From positions 1 to 55,979 of the forward strand of contig JBIIJE010000003.1 in the NCBI GenBank assembly GCA_044234005.1: a stretch of 55,979 nucleotides of DNA, given 5' to 3'. How positions within the stretch are numbered: position 1 is the stretch's first letter; every line of letters begins with the position of its first letter. Position numbers and translations under genes: made by a program. The notes beneath the pieces are model-generated. The model was not told the origin of the DNA. It was given only the letters and a program-made list of their open reading frames with translations, and did not search any database. This DNA is from OLB11 sp044234005. GTDB lineage: Bacteria; Bacteroidota; Bacteroidia; Chitinophagales; Chitinophagaceae. Positions 14,739 through 24,158 of the stretch are shown piece after piece.

Positions 14739-16904
14739 TTATTGCTTCAACACTTTATAAGTATTCAACACTTGATGATTGGCACTTAAATTCAAAAAGT
14801 AGATACCTGTTGGTGCTTCGCCCAAGGATATGGTAGCATTCGTCTCTGAAACTTTACCAAGTTTTACAATTTGACCTAGACTATTTAAAATACTGTATTC
14901 AAATTCTTGATTCTCCAAATTAGAGAAAACAATCTCATTATTAAACGGATTTGGGCTCAAGATGATTTTTGAAATATCAAAATCTTCGACACCATTTGGT
15001 ATGGTAGGGATTACTTCAATAACCTTACTTGTAGAAACCCCAGAAACATCATTTGCATCAGCAATAACTGTTACTAATCCTACTTGTGTACCTGTCAAAA
15101 TGCCGCCAGGTGTTATTGTACCTGCTCCCGAACCATTAATCACTGACCAAGTTACTGTTTGAATTGTAGCCAATGCAGGAGTAATGATAGAGTACATTTG
15201 CATAGAATTATTCTTCATGACTTTATTCGACATAGAATTGATTGTAATACCCGTTACTAATGTATTTACAATTTGATTAATAATAGTAATATGCATCGTA
15301 TCAAAAACACCAGTGCCATCAGTTGCAGTACCTACCACAATTACACTGCCGTTACCTGTGGCTGTAAGTAAGCCAGTATTTGGTGTAATTGTACCCGAGC
15401 CTGTACCATTAATTATTGTCCAAATTACGTTTTGACTTGTTGCGTTAACAGGTGTTACATTCGCAAAAAATTGAAGAGTTCCATTATTGACATTGATGTA
15501 TTGTAAACCTGTTGCAGTTGATATATCAACGTTTGTTACATAAATAATTTGATTAGAAATGGTAACAACCATGCTTCCCGAAATTCCCGTACCATCTTGC
15601 GCTGTTGCTAACACTGTAACTGTTCCGTCTGCTAGCGCGCTTAGCAATCCTGAAGCATTAATTGTGGCGGATCCTGTTCCATTCGTCACTGACCAAGTCA
15701 CATTTTGGTTGGTAGTATAACTTGGTGTAAAAGTAGCTATCATTTGCAATGTGCCTAAATTTGTCGTAATGGTTGATGCTCCACCAGTGCCAGTTACTGT
15801 TATGCCTGTTGTAAGCGCAGGGGGCTGATTAGTAATGGTAATAATTTTACTTGCTGATAAATTGGTGCCATCTGTTGTGGTTGCAGTTACAACGACCGGA
15901 CCATTCGCAATAGCCGTAATCAAGCCTGTTGAGGCATTAATAGACGCACCGCCTGCACCACCTGTTATTGCCCAACTTAAATTCTGATTTGTTGCATTAT
16001 TGGGAACTATTGTTGGAACCATTTGTAAAGTTCCTCCCGCTGTATTGATATTCGTTATTCCTCCTAGGCCGTTTATCGTTAAACTTGTAATTGGTATAAT
16101 TTGGTTAGAAAGTGTTACTTGTAAACTTCCTGACACACCTGAAGCGATATTGGTGGCAAAAACATTCACAGTTCCGTTGGTCAATGCTGTTAATAAGCCC
16201 CCAGCACTTATTGTAGCAGTTCCTGTTTGGTTAGTCACTGACCAAGTAATCGTTTGGTTATTAGCATTAGTTGGCAATACAGTCGCTAACATTTGAAGTG
16301 TTCCATTATCAACGGTAATTGTATTTGCACCACCAGTGCCAGTTACAGTGATACTTGCGACAGGGATGCTACTTTGTCCGGCTAGAATGGGTGTGTTCGG
16401 TGCATTTTCATAAGCATAACTTATTAATCTTACTATATCACTATTTATTCTTCTTACTTGAATCCAACCATAATAAGTATCTAATCCATCTAGAATGCGG
16501 AATCCGAAATAAGTTTCTTGGTTATTTGCGAGACAATAACCCAATGGAGAACCAAACATACTTTCAGTATGATATGCTGGTGCAAAAGCACTTGGAGTTA
16601 TATAACTTTCTGCCGGTCCAATCAGAGTATTGATTGGTAATTTTTTTAATAAATCATCGCTAAGGTTTAAAGCGGGATCTACCAATCCTTGAACATTAAA
16701 ATCTCCTTGAATGGAAAATCCATCAATGGAGAAACCATTATGATTCAAATCTAAACTATAACCTAATATGGGATAGCTTACGAAGTTTGTTCCATTAGCA
16801 TCTATATTAACATTGATAATACCTGAATAAACGATTGTTGCTTTAGTTTCTTTCTTTACGAAACAGAGGAAAACTAGAAATAGAAAGGGTAAAAATTTTC
16901 TCAT
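14739..16904 (-). CDS. Secreted protein with five Ig-like (BIg2) repeats and type IX sorting domain
   Basis: This is a 721-residue exported protein. A signal peptide (about residues 1-22) is followed by a domain of about 150 residues with YSLDLNHNGFSIDG and FGFRILDGLDTYYGW. Next come five tandem repeats of about 90 residues spanning roughly 178-630. Each has a GTLQM-like strand, a NQ-x-[I/V]-TWSV strand and a G-x-L-T-A-x-x-x-G-x-V turn, as in bacterial Ig-like group 2 domains. The last 75 residues are a type IX secretion sorting domain: ILSPNPFNNEIVF, a LNSLGQIVKLG segment, GIYFLNL and a final LKQ. It is probably surface-attached, and may be an adhesin or structural protein. The repeats are diverged, so recent duplication is unlikely. 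Confidence 0.85.
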   Translation of the reverse strand: MRKFLPFLFLVFLCFVKKETKATIVYSGIINVNIDANGTNFVSYPILGYSLDLNHNGFSIDGFSIQGDFNVQGLVDPALNLSDDLLKKLPINTLIGPAESYITPSAFAPAYHTESMFGSPLGYCLANNQETYFGFRILDGLDTYYGWIQVRRINSDIVRLISYAYENAPNTPILAGQSSIPVASITVTGTGGANTITVDNGTLQMLATVLPTNANNQTITWSVTNQTGTATISAGGLLTALTNGTVNVFATNIASGVSGSLQVTLSNQIIPITSLTINGLGGITNINTAGGTLQMVPTIVPNNATNQNLSWAITGGAGGASINASTGLITAIANGPVVVTATTTDGTNLSASKIITITNQPPALTTGITVTGTGGASTITTNLGTLQMIATFTPSYTTNQNVTWSVTNGTGSATINASGLLSALADGTVTVLATAQDGTGISGSMVVTISNQIIYVTNVDISTATGLQYINVNNGTLQFFANVTPVNATSQNVIWTIINGTGSGTITPNTGLLTATGNGSVIVVGTATDGTGVFDTMHITIINQIVNTLVTGITINSMSNKVMKNNSMQMYSIITPALATIQTVTWSVINGSGAGTITPGGILTGTQVGLVTVIADANDVSGVSTSKVIEVIPTIPNGVEDFDISKIILSPNPFNNEIVFSNLENQEFEYSILNSLGQIVKLGKVSETNATISLGEAPTGIYFLNLSANHQVLNTYKVLKQ

Positions 16905-17066
16905 ATGAAAAAAGCTTGATTATTAAACTGATTTAAAGACGAAAAGTACGAAAAATCAGTTGGTCTATATCGATTTAAACCAAAAAAATATATAAAATGA
17001 CGCAATTATGACGGCGAACGCAAGATTATTTATAAATAAGACAGTTGTTTTTTGGCTAAAAATGAT

Positions 17067-17093
17067 GTTGCGCGAGCCTTCGGCTCGCGCAAC
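17067..17093. terminator. Strong hairpin downstream of ftsZ
   Basis: A 12-bp perfect stem, GTTGCGCGAGCC against GGCTCGCGCAAC, closes a three-base loop about 30 bases past the ftsZ stop codon. On the minus strand it is followed by ATCATTTTTAG, a weak T-tract, so it could end transcription of the whole division cluster. Without a better T-tract it might instead be a GC-rich dispersed palindrome. Confidence 0.5.
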
Positions 17094-17124
17094 AAATACA
17101 CTACTTTTTAATAAAAAAATGAGC

Positions 17125-19002
17125 TTAGTCTACATTATCTCCTTCCATAAAAGAATTTCGAGAAGAAATATTAGACCCATTTTGGAATTTTTCGCTTACC
17201 TCAATTGGTGAATAAACTTTTTCATTCGAGGCGCCATGATCTTCGAGCGTTATATTCTTACGCAAATAGGAAGGGATATCAGATTCTGTTTCATCAATAT
17301 TTGCCTTATTTACATCGAAACTCATAGAACGCAACTTGGAGGCTCTATCGTCAAATGCTTTTTTCTGTAATTCAAAATGTACTTCCGCCTCCAATTCGCT
17401 ATCTGTTAAATATCTATTTCCCTTTCTCCGATTCAAGGTAATACCTTTTATCGTGACGTAATCATCCTTTACTTCTTCTTGCTGAGGCACTATCAATTGA
17501 ACATGTTCGTGCATGGGTGCAGGTCTGGGTTCAGTACCAAATAACTTGTTTAATTCTGCTTGCACATCAGCCGCACTTTGTATACTTGCTGGATTTTCGA
17601 TTTGATTTAGATTGTTTTCTACCTCCAAGGATTGTTTGTTTACATCTAAATCGAAAATAAACTTCTTTTCTGCTAATTCTTCTTGTTTTGCATTCTCATC
17701 AACTACCTCATGTTTCGTGCAACCAGTAAATAGAGTAGTTTCTGCTTCTTGAGGCATTGTCAATTCTTCATTTATTTCAAGCGCAGCTTGTGCCGTTGGT
17801 ATAAAAGAACCACGCATACTTAAGGCAGATTGATGTGGAATAGTAGGCGGCTCAATTACATTGGAATAGACATTCAATTCTATGCCAGTTTTAGTAGTAC
17901 CTTCTTCAGTCTTTTGCTCAGATATCAAATCTTGTAAAAAATTATCTTGAGGTATTTGCTCATCTAAATTTACGACAATCTTATGCTTATCCGAGAATGG
18001 CATTTTTTTATCCGCCGAATATGCCTTTTCCGTATGATTGTACTGAAAACCCGTAGCTATGATAGTTACGCTGATATCTTCACCTAAATTATCATCGAAT
18101 CCTGTTCCAAAAATCACATCGCAATCTTCACCTGCTTGATCTTGTACATAAGCCTGTATCATTTCCACTTCATCCAGCGTATGTTCATAAACTCCATGTG
18201 CTGAATTGATATTTAACAAAACCCACTTTGCTCCTTTAATATCATCATCATTTAACAAAGGCGAATTAATTGCTTTTTCAACAGCCTCATAAGCGCGGTT
18301 TTCGCCATTTGCATGAGCACTGCCTAGTATTGCAACACCACCATTTTTCATAACCGTACTTACATCCGCAAAATCCACCACAATATGACCTTGTGAATTA
18401 ATTACATCTGTAATACACTTTGTGGCTGTCGCTAAAATATCATCAGCTTTACAAAATGCTTGAGAGGTAGGTATATTCCCAAATTGACGACGCAATTTAT
18501 CATTCGATATTACTAAGATTGTATCTACATGTTCTCGCATTAACAAAATACCTTCTTCGGCTTGTCGCTGTCTGCGCTTACCTTCATAAGAAAATGGTGT
18601 AGTAACTATACCTACTGTTAAAATACCTAAATCTTTTGCCGCTTTAGCTACAATAGGGGCACCACCGGTTCCAGTTCCACCACCCATACCCGCAGTTACA
18701 AAAACCATTTTTGTTCCATTTACTAACACATTTTCTATGTCGTTGATACTCTCTTCGCAGGCTCTTTGTCCAATTTCCGGATTAGCGCCAGCACCTAGAC
18801 CCTGCGTTAGCGAAGGTCCGAGTTGAATTTTGGTAGGTACGCTACTATTGTTTAATGCTTTTTGATCTGTATTGCATACAATAAAATCAACACCTTCCAA
18901 ACCAAGACTGTGCATATAATTTACGGCATTACCGCCTCCGCCGCCAACTCCAATTACCTTAATGATGGATGCGTTCTTTTGTGGGAGTTCAAATTGTATC
19001 AT
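17125..19002 (-). CDS. ftsZ: Cell division protein FtsZ
   Basis: This is the tubulin-like GTPase that polymerises into the division ring. The N-terminal nucleotide site appears as GVGGGGGNAVNYM. The signature loop is GGGTGTGGAPIVAK, and the T7 synergy loop region is VVDFADVSTVMKNGG. After the roughly 330-residue core comes a long acidic linker, the conserved C-terminal peptide IPSYLRKN (about residues 576-583) that should bind FtsA, and a final tail ending NSFMEGDNVD. At 625 residues it is much longer than the 380-400 of E. coli or Bacillus because of the linker and tail, a Bacteroidota habit. It is the last gene of the dcw cluster, after ftsA. Confidence 0.98.
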   Translation of the reverse strand: MIQFELPQKNASIIKVIGVGGGGGNAVNYMHSLGLEGVDFIVCNTDQKALNNSSVPTKIQLGPSLTQGLGAGANPEIGQRACEESINDIENVLVNGTKMVFVTAGMGGGTGTGGAPIVAKAAKDLGILTVGIVTTPFSYEGKRRQRQAEEGILLMREHVDTILVISNDKLRRQFGNIPTSQAFCKADDILATATKCITDVINSQGHIVVDFADVSTVMKNGGVAILGSAHANGENRAYEAVEKAINSPLLNDDDIKGAKWVLLNINSAHGVYEHTLDEVEMIQAYVQDQAGEDCDVIFGTGFDDNLGEDISVTIIATGFQYNHTEKAYSADKKMPFSDKHKIVVNLDEQIPQDNFLQDLISEQKTEEGTTKTGIELNVYSNVIEPPTIPHQSALSMRGSFIPTAQAALEINEELTMPQEAETTLFTGCTKHEVVDENAKQEELAEKKFIFDLDVNKQSLEVENNLNQIENPASIQSAADVQAELNKLFGTEPRPAPMHEHVQLIVPQQEEVKDDYVTIKGITLNRRKGNRYLTDSELEAEVHFELQKKAFDDRASKLRSMSFDVNKANIDETESDIPSYLRKNITLEDHGASNEKVYSPIEVSEKFQNGSNISSRNSFMEGDNVD

Positions 19003-19062
19003 GTTATTTTGTTTTATTTTTTATAATTTGGGTTTTATTTTTTGATTAAATGATTTGTATGT

Positions 19063-20667
19063 TTATGAATCTAAGGGCTCGTCGTCAATATTTTCGAACC
19101 AATCAATGACTTTGTTTTTGACAGTGCCGAACACATCTGTTATTAGTTTACCGCGTTTATTTTTGTTTTGTTCTCTTTGTTTTTCCAATGTTTTATTTTC
19201 TTGTTCATTGAACAAATGTTGAGTAAACAAGTTTGGATTTATGTCGTTCGCTACATTCAGTTCTTGAGTGGTTGCTTGCGTTTGAGTATTTACATCGCTA
19301 ACCAAGTTATCTGGCTGGGATGTAGAATTTTCATACTCAGTTACTTCACTTGTTACTAAAATGGGTTCGCCAAATTCATGCATTAATTGCTCTGCCGGAC
19401 TTAATTCATAGGTCTTCGCAGTTTCAACAAACTCTCCTTCTATCGATTCAGTGTTGACAAACGACTCTTCCGAATTGCTTGATACAAAACGTAGTCTATT
19501 TGTTTCAAAATCATCATAACCGCGAAGTATTAACCCAATACAAGTAGCATACATCGGCAGCATAAGCTCTTTAACATGCCCTTTAGCCAAGTGTTCATTG
19601 GGCAAACCTATTCGAGCAGACATACCTGTTTTATACTCCGTCAACTGTATTAAATGTTTGAGATGACTGCCCCCACCTGTTAATATAATGCCGCCTTGTA
19701 ATTTATCTTCAAGCTTTACTTGTTGCAATTGATACATTACATAGTCGATGATATCTTCAACACGTGCCTGAATAATATTTGCTAAATTTTTAACTGATAT
19801 TTCGCGCGGTGGTTGCCCCTTTAGCCCTGGTATATTAATAAATACGTTGGCATTTGCTTCATCTGCCATGGCCATTCCGAACTGAACTTTCAATAATTCT
19901 GCATGGGATCGCAATACACCTAAGCCTTGTCTGATATCATTTGTAATATTTACACCAGCTATAGGTATTACTGCCGTGTGCTTTAACATCCCCTCATGAA
20001 AAACAGCTAAATCTGTTGTGCCACCTCCAATATCTACAATGGCCACACCTGCCTCAAAATCTTCAGGACACATTACAGCTGCTGCAGAAGCTAATGGCTG
20101 TAGTACTAAATCTTTTGTACTTAATCCAGACCTTGTCACACATCGATGTATATTACGAATGGCAGTTTTATCCCCCGTAACAATATGGAAGTTTGCACCA
20201 ATTCTAATTCCCGTCATCCCAATAACATCCTTCATCATATAGCCGCCATTTGCGTCTACCGTGAAATCTTGTGGGATTATATCAATAATTTGATCGCCAG
20301 TTGGAATAAATGTTTTGTACTGATCTTTCAACAATGCATCTATATCCTCCTTACGGATTTCTTCTTCAATGTTTGCCAATACTCTATCTCCACTAGCTTG
20401 AATGCTTTTGATATGATGTCCAGCAATACCTACGTAAACTTCTTTAATATTCAACTTTGGATTGGATACCATACAATTCTCCAATGCGATGTGTATGGAA
20501 CGAATACACTCTTCAATATTGAGTACCATACCATGATTCACACCGCTACTATCGGCTTTACCAAAGCCTAAAATTTCGAGTTTGCCGTATTCATTCTTAC
20601 GTCCAGCAATTGCTGCAATTTTTGTTGTTCCAATGTCAAGTCCAATAATAATGGGATTATCTGCCAT
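19063..20667 (-). CDS. ftsA: Cell division protein FtsA
   Basis: This is an actin-like ATPase that anchors FtsZ to the membrane. The phosphate loops are seen as IIGLDIGTTKIAAIAG at the N-terminus and VAIVDIGGGTTDLAVF in the middle, and the adenosine motif is GGIILTGGGSHLKHL. It has 534 residues against about 420 in E. coli. The excess is a Gln/Asn/Glu-rich C-terminal linker after about residue 400, ending in a likely amphipathic membrane-targeting helix (LITDVFGTVKNKVIDWFENI). It lies between ftsQ and ftsZ, with gaps of 31 and 60 bases. Confidence 0.97.
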   Translation of the reverse strand: MADNPIIIGLDIGTTKIAAIAGRKNEYGKLEILGFGKADSSGVNHGMVLNIEECIRSIHIALENCMVSNPKLNIKEVYVGIAGHHIKSIQASGDRVLANIEEEIRKEDIDALLKDQYKTFIPTGDQIIDIIPQDFTVDANGGYMMKDVIGMTGIRIGANFHIVTGDKTAIRNIHRCVTRSGLSTKDLVLQPLASAAAVMCPEDFEAGVAIVDIGGGTTDLAVFHEGMLKHTAVIPIAGVNITNDIRQGLGVLRSHAELLKVQFGMAMADEANANVFINIPGLKGQPPREISVKNLANIIQARVEDIIDYVMYQLQQVKLEDKLQGGIILTGGGSHLKHLIQLTEYKTGMSARIGLPNEHLAKGHVKELMLPMYATCIGLILRGYDDFETNRLRFVSSNSEESFVNTESIEGEFVETAKTYELSPAEQLMHEFGEPILVTSEVTEYENSTSQPDNLVSDVNTQTQATTQELNVANDINPNLFTQHLFNEQENKTLEKQREQNKNKRGKLITDVFGTVKNKVIDWFENIDDEPLDS

Positions 20668-20698
20668 AGTATGATCTGTATTTTTTAAGTGGTGAATA

Positions 20699-21706
20699 TT
20701 AATTTGATTTTGTTTTTACTTGTATAGTTTGGGGAACAGATTGGATGCTGTTCAATTTTTTAACCTCCTTCTTTTGCAACTCTTTTATTTCCTTTTTAGT
20801 ATCATTTTTACGTATTGGAAATGCTTTTGCAGCAGGCTGAGTAGCTTTCGTTGATTTGTCAGTAGATTTATTCAAGACTTTCTTTTCATTACTCTTTGGT
20901 AATACAGGTGTATCATATGGATTTTCGGAGAGCACTTCACCTGCAGTATTACGTGTAACAATTTGCCCATCAAACCGCGCATCTATTTCATCAAATCTCG
21001 TCCAATCTATAGTTTGAAAACCATGTTGATAAAATACCATCAGTCTATTCAGTTTGTCTTTAAGCTTCTCGCTATTGCCAATGTTTATAACATGATTACC
21101 TAATGCCGGAATTAAATTCAACTCTTTCTTTTCATTTAAATCTATTTGTGTCACAAAAGCATTCCAAAATGTATCTTGACGGATTTTTTGTGCCGTTTCA
21201 ACTAAGCTTGATTTTAATCTTAAATCACTCTTTAGATAACCCAGGCTTGGACATGTAGCCACAAGAACTCGGGGCGTATATTTTTCTGACCACTCAATAG
21301 GGTTGGCATATTCATCCAGATAATAACCATACGTCACTGAATCTTTATGTTGAATACGAATCACAGGTTCTTTTTGTTTGATACGAATGTTAAGCACTCC
21401 ATTATTTGTGGCAAATACGGTCGCATCCGAAATCCATTTATTGTTTTCTAATTGTCTCTCTATGTCTTTTAAGCTTCTTCGGTAAGAGACCTCCTTAGCA
21501 TTCGTATTGACTTCATTCTCTCGCAAAATTTCTTCTACATCATCATTTGTAATAAAGCTTATCGCTGGATTTAGCATTTGAATCTTTACACTTTTTATGA
21601 TGGAGTTGTTTGAAATATCATTTGCAAATACAAACGCACCAATCACGCAAGGGATAGTAACCAAGAAAATCAGATTTCGTAGTATTTTTTTAATTCTAGA
21701 ACTCAT
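20699..21706 (-). CDS. ftsQ: Cell division protein FtsQ/DivIB
   Basis: This is a 335-residue bitopic membrane protein with one N-terminal transmembrane helix (FLVTIPCVIGAFVFAND). A POTRA-like region follows (IKSVKIQMLNPAISFITNDDVEEIL), then the FtsQ beta domain with WISDATVFATNNGVLNIRIKQKEPVIRI split across its strands. The Lys-rich C-terminal tail is variable. In the divisome it links early and late components with FtsB/FtsL. Sequence conservation is low, as is normal; position between murC and ftsA makes the call firm. It overlaps the murC stop by four bases. Confidence 0.93.
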   Translation of the reverse strand: MSSRIKKILRNLIFLVTIPCVIGAFVFANDISNNSIIKSVKIQMLNPAISFITNDDVEEILRENEVNTNAKEVSYRRSLKDIERQLENNKWISDATVFATNNGVLNIRIKQKEPVIRIQHKDSVTYGYYLDEYANPIEWSEKYTPRVLVATCPSLGYLKSDLRLKSSLVETAQKIRQDTFWNAFVTQIDLNEKKELNLIPALGNHVINIGNSEKLKDKLNRLMVFYQHGFQTIDWTRFDEIDARFDGQIVTRNTAGEVLSENPYDTPVLPKSNEKKVLNKSTDKSTKATQPAAKAFPIRKNDTKKEIKELQKKEVKKLNSIQSVPQTIQVKTKSN

Positions 21707-23061
21707 GATGCATTCATTAAAAGTTTAGAAATCGGAGCTGCCAAAGTATCAATATCTCCCGCACCTGCAGTTACTAAAGTCTCAAGCTTTGAAGCCCCTA
21801 CCCACTGTAAGACTCCTTCCTTACTTAGTATATGTTTATTAGACGACGACATTTGATTAAATATAATTTTACTGGTTACACCTTCTATAGGAAGCTCACG
21901 TGCTGGATAAATATCAAGTAGAATAATTTCATCTGCTATATCTAAACTTTCCGCAAAGCCAGTTGCAAAATCTCGGGTACGGGTAAATAAATGCGGCTGA
22001 AATACTACACTTAACTTTTGATTCGGAAATAAAGCCTTAGCACTTGACAATAACATTCGTAACTCCTCTGGATGATGCGCATAATCATCAATATATACGT
22101 GTTTTTCATCCTTGACAACATACTCGAATCTTCGCTTCACACCTTTAAAATCTTGGATTGCACTTACTACTTTTTGTATCTCTATTTGCAACAAATCGCA
22201 CACTGCCATAGCTGCTATTGTGTTTTCAATATTATGCATTCCGCCAATATTTAAATTGACAGATGCTAATGTTGCGCCATTTTTATTGAATTCAAAAGTA
22301 TAAGAGCCATGCTTCATTACAATATCAGAAGCATAATAGGTTGCCGCATCATTTTGCAAAGAATAGGATACTTTATGAGGCGCACTAAATTCTTTAGAAC
22401 GCTTTAAACCATGTTTAAATACGAGTGTATCTTTTATTTGAGAAACAAACTCTAAATAGCATCTTTCCATTTCTTCAACAGTGCCATAAATATCTAGATG
22501 GTCGGCATCCATGGCTGTAACAACTGCTATTTCAGGAAATAGTTTTAAAAAACTCCTGTCATATTCATCCGCTTCAATGACAGCACACGCATTGTCACTG
22601 TTCCAATAATTGCTATGATAGTTTGCTGAAATGCCACCTAAAAATGCATTACAACCGTAACTTGTATGTCTTAAAATATGAGCTATTAATGTTGAAATCG
22701 TGGTTTTGCCATGCGTACCAGCCACGCAAATCGCAGTCATCCATTCTGAAATAGATTGCAATACATCACTTCGTTTTACAACCTGATAGTTCTGCTCTCG
22801 ATACCAATTTAATTGTTTATGCTGGCTTGGTATCGCTGGCGTATAAACAACCAATTCAGCATCTTTATCTACTAAATCAATATTATCCTCAAAATAAATC
22901 GAAATACCTTCGCTTATTAACGTATCTGTAAGCGGAGTTGGCGTCTTATCGTAACCGCTTACTTTTGCACCACGTTGATTGAAAAAACGAGCCAATGCAC
23001 TCATGCCAATACCGCCAATGCCGATAAAATGAATGTTTCGTATGTGCTGTATATCTATCAT
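21703..23061 (-). CDS. murC: UDP-N-acetylmuramate--L-alanine ligase MurC
   Basis: This cytoplasmic ligase adds L-Ala to UDP-MurNAc, the first amino-acid step of peptidoglycan precursor synthesis. The Rossmann start HFIGIGGIGMSALARFFNQRG is diagnostic of MurC. The ATP loop is CVAGTHGKTTISTLIAHIL, followed by the acidic AVIEADEYDRSFLKL and the DYAHHPEEL motif of the Mur ligase C-terminal domain. It has 452 residues, normal length. The start shares one base with the murG stop, and the end overlaps ftsQ by four bases, so the genes are coupled. Confidence 0.97.
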   Translation of the reverse strand: MIDIQHIRNIHFIGIGGIGMSALARFFNQRGAKVSGYDKTPTPLTDTLISEGISIYFEDNIDLVDKDAELVVYTPAIPSQHKQLNWYREQNYQVVKRSDVLQSISEWMTAICVAGTHGKTTISTLIAHILRHTSYGCNAFLGGISANYHSNYWNSDNACAVIEADEYDRSFLKLFPEIAVVTAMDADHLDIYGTVEEMERCYLEFVSQIKDTLVFKHGLKRSKEFSAPHKVSYSLQNDAATYYASDIVMKHGSYTFEFNKNGATLASVNLNIGGMHNIENTIAAMAVCDLLQIEIQKVVSAIQDFKGVKRRFEYVVKDEKHVYIDDYAHHPEELRMLLSSAKALFPNQKLSVVFQPHLFTRTRDFATGFAESLDIADEIILLDIYPARELPIEGVTSKIIFNQMSSSNKHILSKEGVLQWVGASKLETLVTAGAGDIDTLAAPISKLLMNAS

Positions 23062-24158
23062 TAGTTGGCTAGTTCAATTAATTTATTTGCAATTTTTGTG
23101 TCTGCATCTTTTATGGCTAATGGCTTTAAATTGCGATGCATCAATTCTTGAGCCATTGTATCTTTTGATAAAAGAATTATTTTTTGAATTAACTCTTGTT
23201 TACAATTCACATCAGGTATCATTTGTGCGGCATTGTGATGAACCAATGCCATCGCATTATGAGTTTGATGATCTTCGCTCGCAAACGGATAGGGAATAAA
23301 AATTACTGGCTTTGCCACAATGCATAGCTCAGCAATAGATGAAGCGCCTGCTCTCGACACAATAATATCTGCTGCGGCATATGCTAAATCCATTTCACTT
23401 AAAAATTCAAAGACTTTCACTTGTGATTCATATCCACTAACAGCTTGCTTTGCCTTTTCATAAAAAACGCTTCCAGTTTGCCAAATTATTTGCAGATTTT
23501 CAGCAATCAAATCTTTAAAACCTGCCATCATACTTTCATTAATGCTTTTTGCACCTAAACTTCCACCAAATACAAACACGATTTGTTTGGTCGAATCTAA
23601 CTTAAAAAATAAAACACCTTCTGCTCTATTTAGACTACTGCTTGAAATATTAGCTCTTACAGGATTACCCGTAATACTAATTGCTTTTGCTGGAAAAAAT
23701 TTCTCCATATTTTCATACGCAACACAAATTGAGTTTGCTCGTTTCCCTAAAATTTTATTAGACTTACCCGCAAATGAGTTCTGCTCTTGCAAAAGGGTTT
23801 TTACTCTCGCTTGCTGTGCCATATATAAAACAGGAAAGCTTGCATAACCCCCTACACCAACCACCACATCAGGCCGAAAATCTTTTATAATACTTCTAGC
23901 TTTGAAGAAGCTTTTAACCAATTTAAGAGGCAAAGAAAAATTTTTGAGTAATGAGCTTCTATTAAATCCGGCAATTTCCAATCCGACAATTTCATAACCT
24001 TCTTTTGGCACTTTCTGCATTTCCATTTTACCTAAAGCGCCTACAAACAATATATCACAATTGGGGTGCAAGCGCTTTGTAGCATTTGCAATAGCAATAG
24101 CTGGGAAGATATGACCTCCCGTACCACCGCCCGCAATTATGACTTTCAGTTTCTTCAT
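23061..24158 (-). CDS. murG: UDP-GlcNAc:lipid I GlcNAc transferase MurG
   Basis: This peripheral membrane GT-B glycosyltransferase converts lipid I to lipid II. The N-terminal glycine loop VIIAGGGTGGHIFPAIAIA is characteristic. Also visible are GVGGYASFP, QEQNSFAGKSNKILGKRA, the second-domain loop VFGGSLGAKSINE and the donor-binding ADIIVSRAGASSIAELC. It has 365 residues, usual for the family. It overlaps ftsW by four bases at its start and shares a base with murC at its end. Confidence 0.97.
   Translation of the reverse strand: MKKLKVIIAGGGTGGHIFPAIAIANATKRLHPNCDILFVGALGKMEMQKVPKEGYEIVGLEIAGFNRSSLLKNFSLPLKLVKSFFKARSIIKDFRPDVVVGVGGYASFPVLYMAQQARVKTLLQEQNSFAGKSNKILGKRANSICVAYENMEKFFPAKAISITGNPVRANISSSSLNRAEGVLFFKLDSTKQIVFVFGGSLGAKSINESMMAGFKDLIAENLQIIWQTGSVFYEKAKQAVSGYESQVKVFEFLSEMDLAYAAADIIVSRAGASSIAELCIVAKPVIFIPYPFASEDHQTHNAMALVHHNAAQMIPDVNCKQELIQKIILLSKDTMAQELMHRNLKPLAIKDADTKIANKLIELAN

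Noticed and set aside
14962..16633. Plus-strand frames opposite the Ig-repeat gene
   Set aside because: They are antisense shadows of the repeat codons; the minus-strand frame has a signal peptide, repeats and a sorting domain.
17067..17093. Hairpin after ftsZ as a tRNA or small RNA gene
   Set aside because: It is a simple 12-bp stem with a three-base loop and no cloverleaf; a terminator or dispersed palindrome is sufficient.
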